In this document: piece after piece, positions 24,013 to 32,413 of the stretch | How positions within the stretch are numbered: position 1 is the stretch's first letter | How the letters are laid out: each line of letters opens with the position of its first letter | Source of the DNA: Neptuniibacter pectenicola | GTDB taxonomy: Bacteria; Pseudomonadota; Gammaproteobacteria; Pseudomonadales; Balneatricaceae | Assembly (NCBI RefSeq): GCF_001597735.1 | Contig: NZ_LUTS01000008.1 | Location: 1 to 64,000, forward strand | Direction of reading: 5' to 3' | DNA length: 64,000 nucleotides | Translations under genes and position numbers: made by a program | The notes under the pieces: generated by a model | The model's input: the letters and a program-made list of their open reading frames with translations, nothing else | Databases searched by the model: none | What the model was told of the DNA's origin: nothing

Positions 24013-24354
24013 ATGCAACTTAATGACGCATTCAAGTCGGATAAACGCTTTAGAGATCCTAAAAACTTTCCTTATGGCTTTGCTCGCAGTGGTGAATTCA
24101 CCCGCGAACAAGCACAACTGATAGAGATGTATGGTCATGCTTATATTGAGTTGGCTTCTGGGGCGAGGGAACCTGCTTGTGAGCAGGAGCAAGCGTTTAT
24201 GGAATTTTGTAATGGTAATAAAGATGCCGAGTCCCTCCACGAACGGACATGGAAGCGCTATCAGGACAAAGTAAACCGTAAAATTAATTGTTACACCTTG
24301 GCGAGCATTTCGGATGTAACAGATGATGACACGTCTGGTGATGACGACGATTAA
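24013..24354 (+). CDS. maoP: DUF413 protein, MaoP-like (macrodomain Ori organization)
   Basis: A 113-residue protein that matches E. coli MaoP block by block: R-F-R-D-P-K-N-F-P-Y-G-F-A-R-S-G-E-F-T, then a G-x-A-x-x-E-L-x-x-G-x-R-E-P segment, C-N-G-N-K-D-A, W-K-R-Y-Q-D-K-V and an acidic tail (D-D-D-T-S-G-D-D-D-D). MaoP binds a site called maoS to organise the Ori macrodomain in E. coli; whether that holds here is unknown. The frame opens at 23971, but GGGGGG (24000-24005) is well spaced for ATG 24013, and this gives the length of known MaoP. ATG 24007 is also possible. Confidence 0.8.
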   Translation: MQLNDAFKSDKRFRDPKNFPYGFARSGEFTREQAQLIEMYGHAYIELASGAREPACEQEQAFMEFCNGNKDAESLHERTWKRYQDKVNRKINCYTLASISDVTDDDTSGDDDD

Positions 24355-24512
24355 TCTTGTTGCCTTTTGAGCCGGTTTTATTACTTATCATGGGCATACT
24401 AAACCCATAGTCCGAGTGCTTATGCTAATGTAGTGATGAATACGGGGTATGGCATTATTAGATCAAGGCGTCTTATTAACGGCCTAATTATTTAAACTAA
24501 CGTGAGAAATAT

Positions 24513-24926
24513 ATGAAAATGTTATCGAACGCCTCGACACTCTATTTCTCACTTTATTGTTTCTTCATCGCCTGTGCGGGTTCTGCGCAGGCGAGTGAAC
24601 CGGAAACAACCCGTGCACTTGATGGCACGGAAATCCGTTATATGTATACCAGTGGCCGCTCATATCATGTGAAATTTGCTGTAGAGGGTGTCAGCTACCG
24701 CTATCTGACGGGGTCAAAGCCGGAGCGGTGGTGGGGGCCTTTTCCGTATCAAGCGATGCTGGTTGATAATAATCGCTATTTTGCCTCATGGTTTGAACAG
24801 GGCTATGGTGATTATGTCACCTTATTGATCAACTTTGATGCTCAAGAGATACACGGAAGTGCCATTATTGGTGGTAACGAGGTGCATTTTCATAAGGCGG
24901 ACCTATTAACGGTCGTGCGCCCATAA
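24513..24926 (+). CDS. secreted MoaF-like (lipocalin-fold) protein
   Basis: A 137-residue protein with a signal peptide (about residues 1-27, ending A-Q-A-S) and a mature part resembling MoaF domains: G-T-E-I-R-Y-M-Y-T-S-G-R-S-Y, then W-W-G-P-F-P-Y-Q-A and a beta-rich end. MoaF domains have a calycin-like fold and probably bind a small ligand; the old tie to molybdenum cofactor is weak and I see no mo-cofactor genes nearby. It appears to be a single gene. Function unknown. Confidence 0.75.
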   Translation: MKMLSNASTLYFSLYCFFIACAGSAQASEPETTRALDGTEIRYMYTSGRSYHVKFAVEGVSYRYLTGSKPERWWGPFPYQAMLVDNNRYFASWFEQGYGDYVTLLINFDAQEIHGSAIIGGNEVHFHKADLLTVVRP

Positions 24927-25033
24927 TCAATCGCTGATTATCAAGCCTATTTATGACACCACTTCGCTGTTGTCTACGGGGGGAGCTAAACCCCTACCAG
25001 TTTCCTTCCTATTGGCTACGGACTCAATAACCG

Positions 25034-25053
25034 TTCATACACTATCGTATGAA
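25034..25053. repeat. small inverted repeat upstream of the rhomboid gene
   Basis: TTCATAC-N6-GTATGAA lies in a 283-base gap (24927-25209) with no gene. It might be a terminator for the MoaF-like gene or a binding site. No T-run follows, so its role is unclear. Confidence 0.3.
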
Positions 25054-25209
25054 TAAACGGCTACTTTGGGATAGCTTAAATTGCTGTTTTAGATTAATTT
25101 TTACTCAAAGCTAAGGCAGTCGCCTTTAACCGTGCTAGTCTTTTGTCATGACTGATTGAGTTAATAGGGTAGGCTGCACTCTTAGGCCAGAGGATGGATC
25201 TGACGCGCT

Positions 25210-26646
25210 ATGGTAATCATACCAACGGAAAAACGATTTGATTGGAAACACCCTCCAATCATGCTTTTTATTTTGGTGCTAGCCAATGTCATTATTTTCT
25301 TTGTTTATCAAAAAGGAGATGAGCGCACGCTTTCTGATGCATTAAACCGTTATGAAACACTGGAATACTTTGAAACAGAATGGCCCGTCTATCTCAACTA
25401 CCTCGAAAGCAGTGATGTTCCCGAAAAGGTAATCGTGGATTACCAATTACTTTATAACCAAGGGCAACATCAACAACTAAGTTTTTATATGCTCAGTGAT
25501 TTCCGCTTTTTAGACTACCTAAACGCCCATTGGGTGACGTTTCAGGAGCCGAAAAAAGGGGACTATTGGCAGGACCGTAAGCAGATACACCAAGCGTTTG
25601 AATCAACGGCACTGTATGGCTTCGGCTTAAAGCCGAAAGATCTTGGTGTGACTGAGCTGGTGAGTTACCAGTTCCTGCATGGGAGCGCCATGCATCTATT
25701 TGGAAATATGTTCTTTCTCATCATTTTTGGCTTTGCTGTTGAAGCGGCCATTGGGCACTTACGATTTCTGCTTTTCTATTTAGTGTCAGGTATTGCTGGG
25801 GGCGTACTGTTCGTCATGGTGAACCCATACAGCCCAAATGCGCTCATTGGTGCGTCGGGTGCTATTTCTGGTGTCATGGCCATGTATTTAGGGGTGTTTC
25901 GTTTTAGAAAAATCGAGTTCTTCTATTGGTTTTTTGTGTTTGTGGGCTTCATTCGCGCACCGGCATTGCTTGTTCTGCCACTCTATATCGCAAATGAGTT
26001 GTATAACTACTTCACTCAAATGGATTCTAATGTTGCGTTCATGGCGCATACTGGCGGCTTTGTCAGCGGCGCTATCTTAATCCTGACCGCTTTGCTGGTG
26101 GATCCGAAAATGCTGGATGAGGAGTATTTGGCTGAAGATGAGGTGGAATCCCCAAGGCAACGTGATCTAGATAAAGTGTATAAAGCCTTAGGCCGTTTCT
26201 CCTTTGATACGGCGCTTAATACCTTAGATGACTTCATTAACACCTACGGTAATGACTTCGAGCTATTACGGGTTAAGTACAACCTGTTAAATGAGCGGGG
26301 TGACCCGATGCGGGATGCAGCATTGATTGATCTGCTTAAAATGGAAAAGTTACCCCTGCATCAGTTAGCACAGGTCGAAGCACTTTGGTTGGCAAATGAT
26401 CGCCTTAATGAGCAGATGGATAATAATGAAATACTTCAGTTGGGCTGGCGTTTATCAGCGTTACCTAGCTTGGCAACAGCAGAGCATATTTTCATCTCGC
26501 TGTATTCTCAGGGCATAAAGAATGAGACGTTAAGTCATTTTGCCAGAAAGCTCTCAGTGAGTTTTGGTGAACGAGAGCATGAAGCTAAACAAATAAAGTA
26601 TGAGAAAGCGGCCGTAGAGATCTATGAACGCTGTCGTAGATATTAA
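25210..26646 (+). CDS. rhomboid-family intramembrane serine protease with a cytosolic helical extension
   Basis: Cleaves transmembrane proteins within the bilayer. After a first membrane segment (about residues 15-34) comes a ~100-residue soluble insertion. The catalytic core follows: H-L-F-G-N near 164-168, the nucleophile in I-G-A-S-G-A-I-S-G near 212-220 and the His in F-M-A-H-T-G-G near 275-281. From about 300 to the end is a soluble helical region that looks repeat-like (D-K-V-Y-K-A-L-G-R-F-S-F-D-T-A-L-N-T-L). At 478 residues it is much larger than core rhomboids. A membrane protein with a repeat-like tail follows 99 bases later and may be a partner or substrate. The substrate is unknown. 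Confidence 0.9.
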   Translation: MVIIPTEKRFDWKHPPIMLFILVLANVIIFFVYQKGDERTLSDALNRYETLEYFETEWPVYLNYLESSDVPEKVIVDYQLLYNQGQHQQLSFYMLSDFRFLDYLNAHWVTFQEPKKGDYWQDRKQIHQAFESTALYGFGLKPKDLGVTELVSYQFLHGSAMHLFGNMFFLIIFGFAVEAAIGHLRFLLFYLVSGIAGGVLFVMVNPYSPNALIGASGAISGVMAMYLGVFRFRKIEFFYWFFVFVGFIRAPALLVLPLYIANELYNYFTQMDSNVAFMAHTGGFVSGAILILTALLVDPKMLDEEYLAEDEVESPRQRDLDKVYKALGRFSFDTALNTLDDFINTYGNDFELLRVKYNLLNERGDPMRDAALIDLLKMEKLPLHQLAQVEALWLANDRLNEQMDNNEILQLGWRLSALPSLATAEHIFISLYSQGIKNETLSHFARKLSVSFGEREHEAKQIKYEKAAVEIYERCRRY

Positions 26647-26745
26647 ATAAAGAACGGGTTGTGTTCATACATGCATAACGCTAAACGCGCAAAGGTGGCG
26701 CGCACATGTTGATCTATATACCCGGCCGTAGGAGTTAATTAGAGG

Positions 26746-28095
26746 ATGGCGTACTGTAAATACCACCCGTTAACCGCGTCAACTTATCATTGTGAATCGT
26801 GCCAGATAAACCAATGTGACCACTGTGTTGATGATGACCCTGAACATCCAGAGCCCCATTGCTTTGTGTGCGCAGGTGCGGTTGATAGTTTAGGTGCTAC
26901 GGATATTGCGCCGTTCTGGCGACGCCTGGATCGTGCTTTCCATTACCCGATGAATAAGCAAACGATGATGCTTATTTTTATCGCCTCTCTTCTGGCCTCT
27001 ATGGGCGCATTCATCGGTGGGATAACCGGCTTCTGTCTCTCACTGATAGTGACCGCGATCACAACGAAATACAGCTTCCTCTGCCTACAGCGGACAACTG
27101 ACGGTGGGGTAACCGCACCGGATATGAATGAAGCGTTTTCCGGTGGCTTTAAAATAATCCTGCATATTATTTTTATACTGATCGGTATTAGTTTGATGAT
27201 TGTAGGGGTAGAGCGCCTGTTTGGTGGGCTGGCGTCGGTACTGTTCTCTATTTTTTGGATGGTGTGTTTACCCGCGGTTTTTATTAACTATGCCCGTTTC
27301 GAGCAGATAGGCCCTGCGATTAATCCTATTGAGATAGGGCGTTTAGTTTTTACACTAGGTGGAGCTTATCTCCTGTTGCTGTTGTTTATTGCCATTATGA
27401 TTGCTTCGGTAGGTACGCTGCATCAGATATTAGAAGAACAGGTCTATTTCTTCTCGGCGATTCTGCAAAGTATCGTCTCTTACTATTACCTGATAGTGAT
27501 CTTCCATTTAATGGGCTATCTCATCTTCCAAAAACAGAAAATATTGGGGTTTACTAGCCGGTTGGAGTCTTCGGAGCACTCAGCTGGGCGCTCTAGCCAA
27601 AATAGAATGCTAGCGAATATTGATGTACTTACAAAAGAGGGACAGTTTGACGGGGCCTGTGTAACGTTTAAGCAAGGGCTGCAAGCATTTCCTACAAGCT
27701 ATGAACTCCACAGCCGTTTTTTTGATTTTCTTTACGGGCTTAATAAGCTGGATGAGATTGATGCGTTTTGGCCAACCTATTTAGATCTTTTAGGCCGACA
27801 AGGGCGCGAGAATCAAGCATCCACTGCCTATCAGCGCCTTTTATTACTGGATAAGCACTACCAGCCAACTTCACCCGATGTGCGCTATCGAATCGCTCAA
27901 GCATGTTTTGAGGCAGGCAAGTCGGTATTGGTTGTTAAGTTGTTAAACGGTTTACACCGCGATGATCCCCAGTATAAAGCGCTTATACCCGCGTATGAGT
28001 TGATGGCTAAGGCGCTTGACGATCTTCCCAACAAGCGGGAGCAGGCGGAGAAACTGCGTCGAATGATGCGCCAATTAGCCCATCATTCCACTTGA
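26746..28095 (+). CDS. unrecognised membrane protein: N-terminal zinc-binding box, hydrophobic segments, helical repeat tail
   Basis: I do not recognise this 449-residue protein as a named family. The first 45 residues form a B-box-like or treble-clef zinc site: C-x3-H, then H-C-E-S-C, C-D-H-C and H-C-F-V-C. Five or six hydrophobic segments follow between about 70 and 275. The soluble tail (about 290-449) has TPR-like alternation (F-D-G-A-C-V-T-F-K-Q-G-L-Q-A-F-P near 302-317). It shares the membrane-plus-repeat layout with the rhomboid protease just upstream, and the two probably form an operon. Cys-rich boxes of this kind also occur next to rhomboid domains in other bacteria. Confidence 0.75.
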   Translation: MAYCKYHPLTASTYHCESCQINQCDHCVDDDPEHPEPHCFVCAGAVDSLGATDIAPFWRRLDRAFHYPMNKQTMMLIFIASLLASMGAFIGGITGFCLSLIVTAITTKYSFLCLQRTTDGGVTAPDMNEAFSGGFKIILHIIFILIGISLMIVGVERLFGGLASVLFSIFWMVCLPAVFINYARFEQIGPAINPIEIGRLVFTLGGAYLLLLLFIAIMIASVGTLHQILEEQVYFFSAILQSIVSYYYLIVIFHLMGYLIFQKQKILGFTSRLESSEHSAGRSSQNRMLANIDVLTKEGQFDGACVTFKQGLQAFPTSYELHSRFFDFLYGLNKLDEIDAFWPTYLDLLGRQGRENQASTAYQRLLLLDKHYQPTSPDVRYRIAQACFEAGKSVLVVKLLNGLHRDDPQYKALIPAYELMAKALDDLPNKREQAEKLRRMMRQLAHHST

Positions 28096-28097
28096 GG

Positions 28098-28928
28098 TTA
28101 ATTCATTCTGCGGTTAAGTCCTGCTTGCGCCATAATGCGTGTAGATATCTCTTCTATGGAGAAATTAGTTGTGTTGATGGCGGGAATATTAAGCTTTTTA
28201 AAAAGCTTTTCCACTTCGCGCACTTCAAAATCACACTGGTCCAGTGAGGCATATCGGCTATTAGCTCGACGTTCATGGCGTATGGCGGCTAACTGAAATG
28301 AGTCAATTGTTAAGCCATATAACTTATGTTTATGCACTTCAAGAACATCAGGTAACTTGCTGAATTCTAAGTCTTCTTCAGTAAGCGGATAGTTGGCTGC
28401 TTTGATGCCAAACTGCATCGCCATGTAAAGACAGGTGGGTGTTTTTCCGCATCGGGACACACCAACAAGAATGATGTCGGCGTTAGCATACTGTCGGGTT
28501 CTCGCGCCGTCATCATTGTCGATCGCAAAGTTGACCGAATCAATTCTATCTTTGTAACGCGTTTGTTCAACAATGCCGTGGGATTTACCAACCGAGTAGT
28601 TTGAACGTGCACCTAGTTCGCTTTCTAGTGGTTTTAAAAAACTAGAAAACACATCAATTTTGAACGCGCTCGATTCAGCGATAATCGAACGAATATCTTC
28701 ATTAACCACCGTGTCAAAGATAAGGGGTCGTGTGCCATCCTGAATGGCTGCATTATTAATTCTAGACACCGCTTCCTTAGCTTTGTCGGGGGTGTCTATG
28801 TAAGGGAGTGTAATCTGTTCAAACTCTATGCTGTCAAATTGAGCAAGTAGGCTGTGCCCTAAGGCTTCAGACGTGATACCTGTGCCATCAGAGATAAAAA
28901 AAGCAGTTCGTTTCGCAGGTTGTTTCAT
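28098..28928 (-). CDS. ppsR: phosphoenolpyruvate synthase regulatory protein (DUF299 kinase/pyrophosphorylase)
   Basis: A bifunctional enzyme that switches PEP synthase off by ADP-dependent threonine phosphorylation and back on by phosphate-dependent dephosphorylation. [15 protein letters not shown] near the start and the P-loop [10 protein letters not shown] near residues 150-159 are the family signatures. Note Cys within that loop where many members have Ser-Arg-Thr/Ser-Gly. Length (about 276) is normal. It is divergent from ppsA, as in E. coli and Pseudomonas. The frame opens at 29015, but the family alignment supports ATG 28928 or 28934. Confidence 0.93.
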   Translation of the reverse strand: MKQPAKRTAFFISDGTGITSEALGHSLLAQFDSIEFEQITLPYIDTPDKAKEAVSRINNAAIQDGTRPLIFDTVVNEDIRSIIAESSAFKIDVFSSFLKPLESELGARSNYSVGKSHGIVEQTRYKDRIDSVNFAIDNDDGARTRQYANADIILVGVSRCGKTPTCLYMAMQFGIKAANYPLTEEDLEFSKLPDVLEVHKHKLYGLTIDSFQLAAIRHERRANSRYASLDQCDFEVREVEKLFKKLNIPAINTTNFSIEEISTRIMAQAGLNRRMN

Positions 28929-29271
28929 AGTCATTTTATACATACAGCAGGTAAATAGAGGGAGCACTATAACAGATTGGTTAAAGTAGATGAGCGCGGA
29001 CAGGCTTAAATTCACCTGATAACCCTACGAAATGTAGCTATAAGTATAAAAATCCACAAAGACATGACGCCTTTCACTTGTTTTTGATCATTTTCCCTAG
29101 GCTAGGTAAGGATTTTTTGCTTTCACTCAAGTAAGATCAAAGCCATATCATCGCTCGATTAAGAGTGTTACTACACAATAATAAGCAGGAACATCAGTCG
29201 TATTAATGCTGATTTATCCGCATGACTAACTTTTGAACAACCGTTACGACAGCCGAGTAGGAGATAGACCG
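28929..29271. other. ppsR-ppsA divergent intergenic region
   Basis: No gene seen. It must hold both promoters. TTTGATC (29084-29090) and GATCAAA (29134-29140) form a distant inverted pair, and CCTAGGCTAGG (29096-29106) is a short palindrome-like element. A GGACAGGC (28996-29003) resembles the REP core but stands alone. I cannot assign any of these. Confidence 0.3.
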
Positions 29272-31644
29272 TTGCAGAACTATGTACTGCGCCTTGATCA
29301 GGTAGGTATGGACGATATAGAGAAAGTGGGTGGTAAAAACGCTTCTCTAGGTGAAATGTTGCAAGAACTTTCAGGCGCACATGTAAAAGTGCCAAACGGT
29401 TTTGCAACCACAGCCCTTGCTTATAAAGAGTTTCTGACCCACGGGGGTCTTGAAGACCAGATTAAGGACAAACTTGATCAGCTGGACACGAACAATATTC
29501 AAAATCTGAAAGATGCCGGTAAAGCCATTCGTGATTTAATCATGAACGCTGAGTTTCAACCGCAGCTTAATAGCGCAATCGAAGCCGCATGGGCAGAGAT
29601 GTCCAATGGTGAGGATATTGCCGTTGCTGTACGTTCATCGGCAACAGCAGAAGACCTACCAGACGCCTCATTTGCAGGCCAGCAAGAAACTTTTCTGAAT
29701 GTACGTGGCCTCACTGATATTAAACGGTCGATTAAAGAGGTGTTTGCATCGCTGTATAACGACCGGGCTATCTCTTATCGCGTTCATCACGGTTTTGAAC
29801 ACAGTGAAGTGGCGTTGTCGGCGGGTATTCAACGCATGGTTAGAAGTGAAACCGGTGCCTCTGGGGTGATGTTTACCTTAGATACTGAGTCTGGTTTTAA
29901 TCATGTTGTCTTTATTACCTCCGCTTATGGTTTAGGTGAAACGGTTGTTCAAGGGGCGGTAAATCCTGACGAATTTTATGTTTACAAACCGACACTAAAA
30001 ATGGGCGCGCCTGCGATTATTCGGCGCACCATTGGCTCAAAAGCCATCAAAATGGTGTACGCCGAGCCAGGGGCTGAAAGTCCCGTGAGTACTGTCCAAG
30101 TTAGTCCTGAAGAGCGGGGCGCTTTTTCAATTAATGATGGGGATGTTGAAGCGCTCGCGAAGATCGCGGTCGAAATAGAGTCTCATTACGGCCGGCCAAT
30201 GGATATTGAATGGGCCAAAGATGGTGACACCGGTGAGCTTTTTGTTGTTCAGGCTCGTCCTGAAACAGTTAAAAGCCGTAGTAACCAAGCGGTGATTGAA
30301 CGCTATCTGCTAAAAGAAACGAGCCGTGTGTTGGTTGAAGGCCGCTCTATCGGTCATCGTATCGGTTCAGGTAACGTGCGTATCGTATATGACTTGAGCG
30401 AGATGGATAAGGTGCAACCGGGTGAGGTGTTGGTGACCGACATGACGGATCCCGATTGGGAGCCTGTGATGAAACGGGCTGCCGCTATCATTACCAACCG
30501 TGGTGGACGCACCTGTCATGCGGCGATTATTGCCCGTGAGTTAGGTATACCAGCGATTGTAGGGTGTGGTGATGCAACCGAACAGTTTGTGAACGGCCAA
30601 CTAGTGACAGCCTCCTGTGCGGAGGGCGATACGGGCCGGGTTTATGAAGGGAAGTTAGATTATGAGCATCAATCTAACAGTGTAGAGTCGATGCCTGAGC
30701 TACCTTTCCAGATCATGATGAATGTGGGGAACCCAGATCGCGCGTTTGATTTTCAAGCGTTGCCTAATGCGGGTGTAGGCCTTGCGAGGCTTGAGTTTAT
30801 CATCAACCGTATGATCGGCATTCACCCTAAAGCATTGCTCAACTTTGACCAACAGACGCCCTCGTTACAGCAAACTATTAAGCGGCGCATTTCAGGCTAT
30901 AGCAGTCCTGTCGACTTTTATGTTGATCGTTTGGTCGAAGGTATTTCAACATTGGCGGCAGCGTTTTATCCGAAGAAGGTCATTGTTCGTATGTCGGACT
31001 TTAAGTCCAACGAATATGGACACCTTATCGGTGGCGATATGTATGAGCCCAATGAAGAAAATCCAATGTTAGGGTTCCGTGGTGCGACGCGCTATATTTC
31101 TGAATCCTTCCGTGATTGCTTTGAGTTGGAGTGTCGTGCACTCAAGCGTGTTCGCGATGAGATGCAATTAACGAATGTGGAAGTGATGATCCCGTTTGTA
31201 CGTACACCGGGTGAAGCTAAACAAGTGGTTGATCTGCTGGCGGCGAATGGTCTAAAGCGGGGACATAATGGTTTACGCGTCATCATGATGTGTGAGATTC
31301 CCTCAAATGCGCTACTGGCGGATGAGTTTTTAGCGTATTTTGATGGATTTTCAATCGGCTCTAACGATCTGACTCAATTAACCTTAGGCCTTGATCGTGA
31401 TTCTGGTGTTATTGCCCATCTCTTTGATGAGCGCGATGCAGCGGTTAAAAAACTGCTATCAATGGCAATCACTGCGTGTAAAAAACAAGGTAAATACATC
31501 GGTATTTGTGGTCAAGGGCCGTCAGACCATCCTGATCTTGCACGGTGGTTGATGGAACAGGGGATTGATACTATCTCTTTGAACCCAGACTCGGTGCTGG
31601 ATACGTGGTTCTTTTTAGCCAATAATGACAAGCAGACAGATTAG
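29272..31644 (+). CDS. ppsA: phosphoenolpyruvate synthase
   Basis: Makes PEP from pyruvate and ATP in gluconeogenesis, through a phosphohistidine intermediate. The ATP-grasp domain is N-terminal ([11 protein letters not shown] near residues 15-25; V-R-S-S-A-T-A-E-D near 119-127). The swivelling His is in [15 protein letters not shown] near 412-426, and the TIM-barrel PEP domain is C-terminal ([16 protein letters not shown]). The frame opens at 29233, but AGGAGA (29259-29264) is ideally placed for TTG 29272, which gives the family N-terminus M-x-N-Y-V-L and 790 residues, as expected. The regulator gene ppsR is divergent. Confidence 0.96.
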   Translation: MQNYVLRLDQVGMDDIEKVGGKNASLGEMLQELSGAHVKVPNGFATTALAYKEFLTHGGLEDQIKDKLDQLDTNNIQNLKDAGKAIRDLIMNAEFQPQLNSAIEAAWAEMSNGEDIAVAVRSSATAEDLPDASFAGQQETFLNVRGLTDIKRSIKEVFASLYNDRAISYRVHHGFEHSEVALSAGIQRMVRSETGASGVMFTLDTESGFNHVVFITSAYGLGETVVQGAVNPDEFYVYKPTLKMGAPAIIRRTIGSKAIKMVYAEPGAESPVSTVQVSPEERGAFSINDGDVEALAKIAVEIESHYGRPMDIEWAKDGDTGELFVVQARPETVKSRSNQAVIERYLLKETSRVLVEGRSIGHRIGSGNVRIVYDLSEMDKVQPGEVLVTDMTDPDWEPVMKRAAAIITNRGGRTCHAAIIARELGIPAIVGCGDATEQFVNGQLVTASCAEGDTGRVYEGKLDYEHQSNSVESMPELPFQIMMNVGNPDRAFDFQALPNAGVGLARLEFIINRMIGIHPKALLNFDQQTPSLQQTIKRRISGYSSPVDFYVDRLVEGISTLAAAFYPKKVIVRMSDFKSNEYGHLIGGDMYEPNEENPMLGFRGATRYISESFRDCFELECRALKRVRDEMQLTNVEVMIPFVRTPGEAKQVVDLLAANGLKRGHNGLRVIMMCEIPSNALLADEFLAYFDGFSIGSNDLTQLTLGLDRDSGVIAHLFDERDAAVKKLLSMAITACKKQGKYIGICGQGPSDHPDLARWLMEQGIDTISLNPDSVLDTWFFLANNDKQTD

Positions 31645-31683
31645 GCCATTTTAGGGCGACGGCCCAAATGTAAGCTTAAACCG

Positions 31684-31720
31684 ATCAGGAGAGGAGGTGG
31701 ATAACACGCCTCCCCCTGAT
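31684..31720 (+). terminator. possible terminator after ppsA
   Basis: ATCAGG...GAGG and CCTCCCCCTGAT form an imperfect stem with a loop of about ten bases. No T-run follows, so confidence is low. Confidence 0.4.
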
Positions 31721-31771
31721 TAAATAACCCTCCCAACCGGCGTTGCTATCTGCACCTTATTTTATACTGTA

Positions 31772-32404
31772 TTACATCAAGCGGTAGCGGCGACAAAGTA
31801 GCCATAAAGTGATGCCTATACTGGCACCGATAAGGTGCGCAGGGGCATAGAGATGCCAGCCGTCTGTAACAAAGACTGCATCCTGTGCGGTGAGTTCAAA
31901 TAAGGTTTTAATGGCAATAGTACTAAGGGGGAGTAGCCCCAATAGGCTTTTCTCTTTGCTGTACCAAAATAACCCCGCCAACGTGATGAGCGTATAAAGT
32001 ACCCCCGAAATTCCCGCGTAATACTCAATGTTTGCTAAAGGAGAGAGTAGGTACAGGTCTAGGATGAGGGTGCTGACAACCGTTGCGCATACCCATAAAT
32101 TACGGCTCTGTCGCTCTAAATAACTGGCTGCAGCGGTAAATGTTATTAAATCCCAAAACAGGTGATCCCATGAGCTATGGATCAGATGGCCACTAATCAG
32201 TCGCCAATACTCATGTTGATCCACAATCGCGCTGTAGTTAAAGCTAAGTGCCGCTAGTTGTTGTTCATTATTGGGTAAAAGTCCGAAAAGTAGCATGGTG
32301 AAACTGGTGAGAAGTGATAGGTAAGGAAAGGTTTTAGCGGCTTTTCCTACATGCCCCCCCCTAAAGGGGGGCGTTTGAGTGGATAACGTATTCATGATTG
32401 TCAT
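31772..32404 (-). CDS. rrtA: rhombosortase (rhomboid-type GlyGly-CTERM protease)
   Basis: A small (211-residue) rhomboid-like membrane protease that processes proteins with a GlyGly-CTERM tail for surface attachment or release. Six hydrophobic segments are seen. G-H-L-I-H-S-S-W-D-H-L-F-W-D near residues 67-80, the nucleophile in Y-A-G-I-S-G-V near 129-135 and the His in A-P-A-H-L-I-G-A near 188-195 match the family. It starts 9 bases after a VIT/VWA gene whose protein ends in a GlyGly-CTERM tail, so the pair is an enzyme and its cognate substrate. ATG 32404 is the first ATG; a TTG at 32410 and ATG 32395 are alternatives. Confidence 0.9.
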   Translation of the reverse strand: MTIMNTLSTQTPPFRGGHVGKAAKTFPYLSLLTSFTMLLFGLLPNNEQQLAALSFNYSAIVDQHEYWRLISGHLIHSSWDHLFWDLITFTAAASYLERQSRNLWVCATVVSTLILDLYLLSPLANIEYYAGISGVLYTLITLAGLFWYSKEKSLLGLLPLSTIAIKTLFELTAQDAVFVTDGWHLYAPAHLIGASIGITLWLLCRRYRLM

Positions 32405-32413
32405 ACTCAAGGG

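Noticed and set aside
28996-29003. GGACAGGC upstream of ppsR as a REP unit
   Set aside because: Only an 8-base match, with no hairpin or partner.
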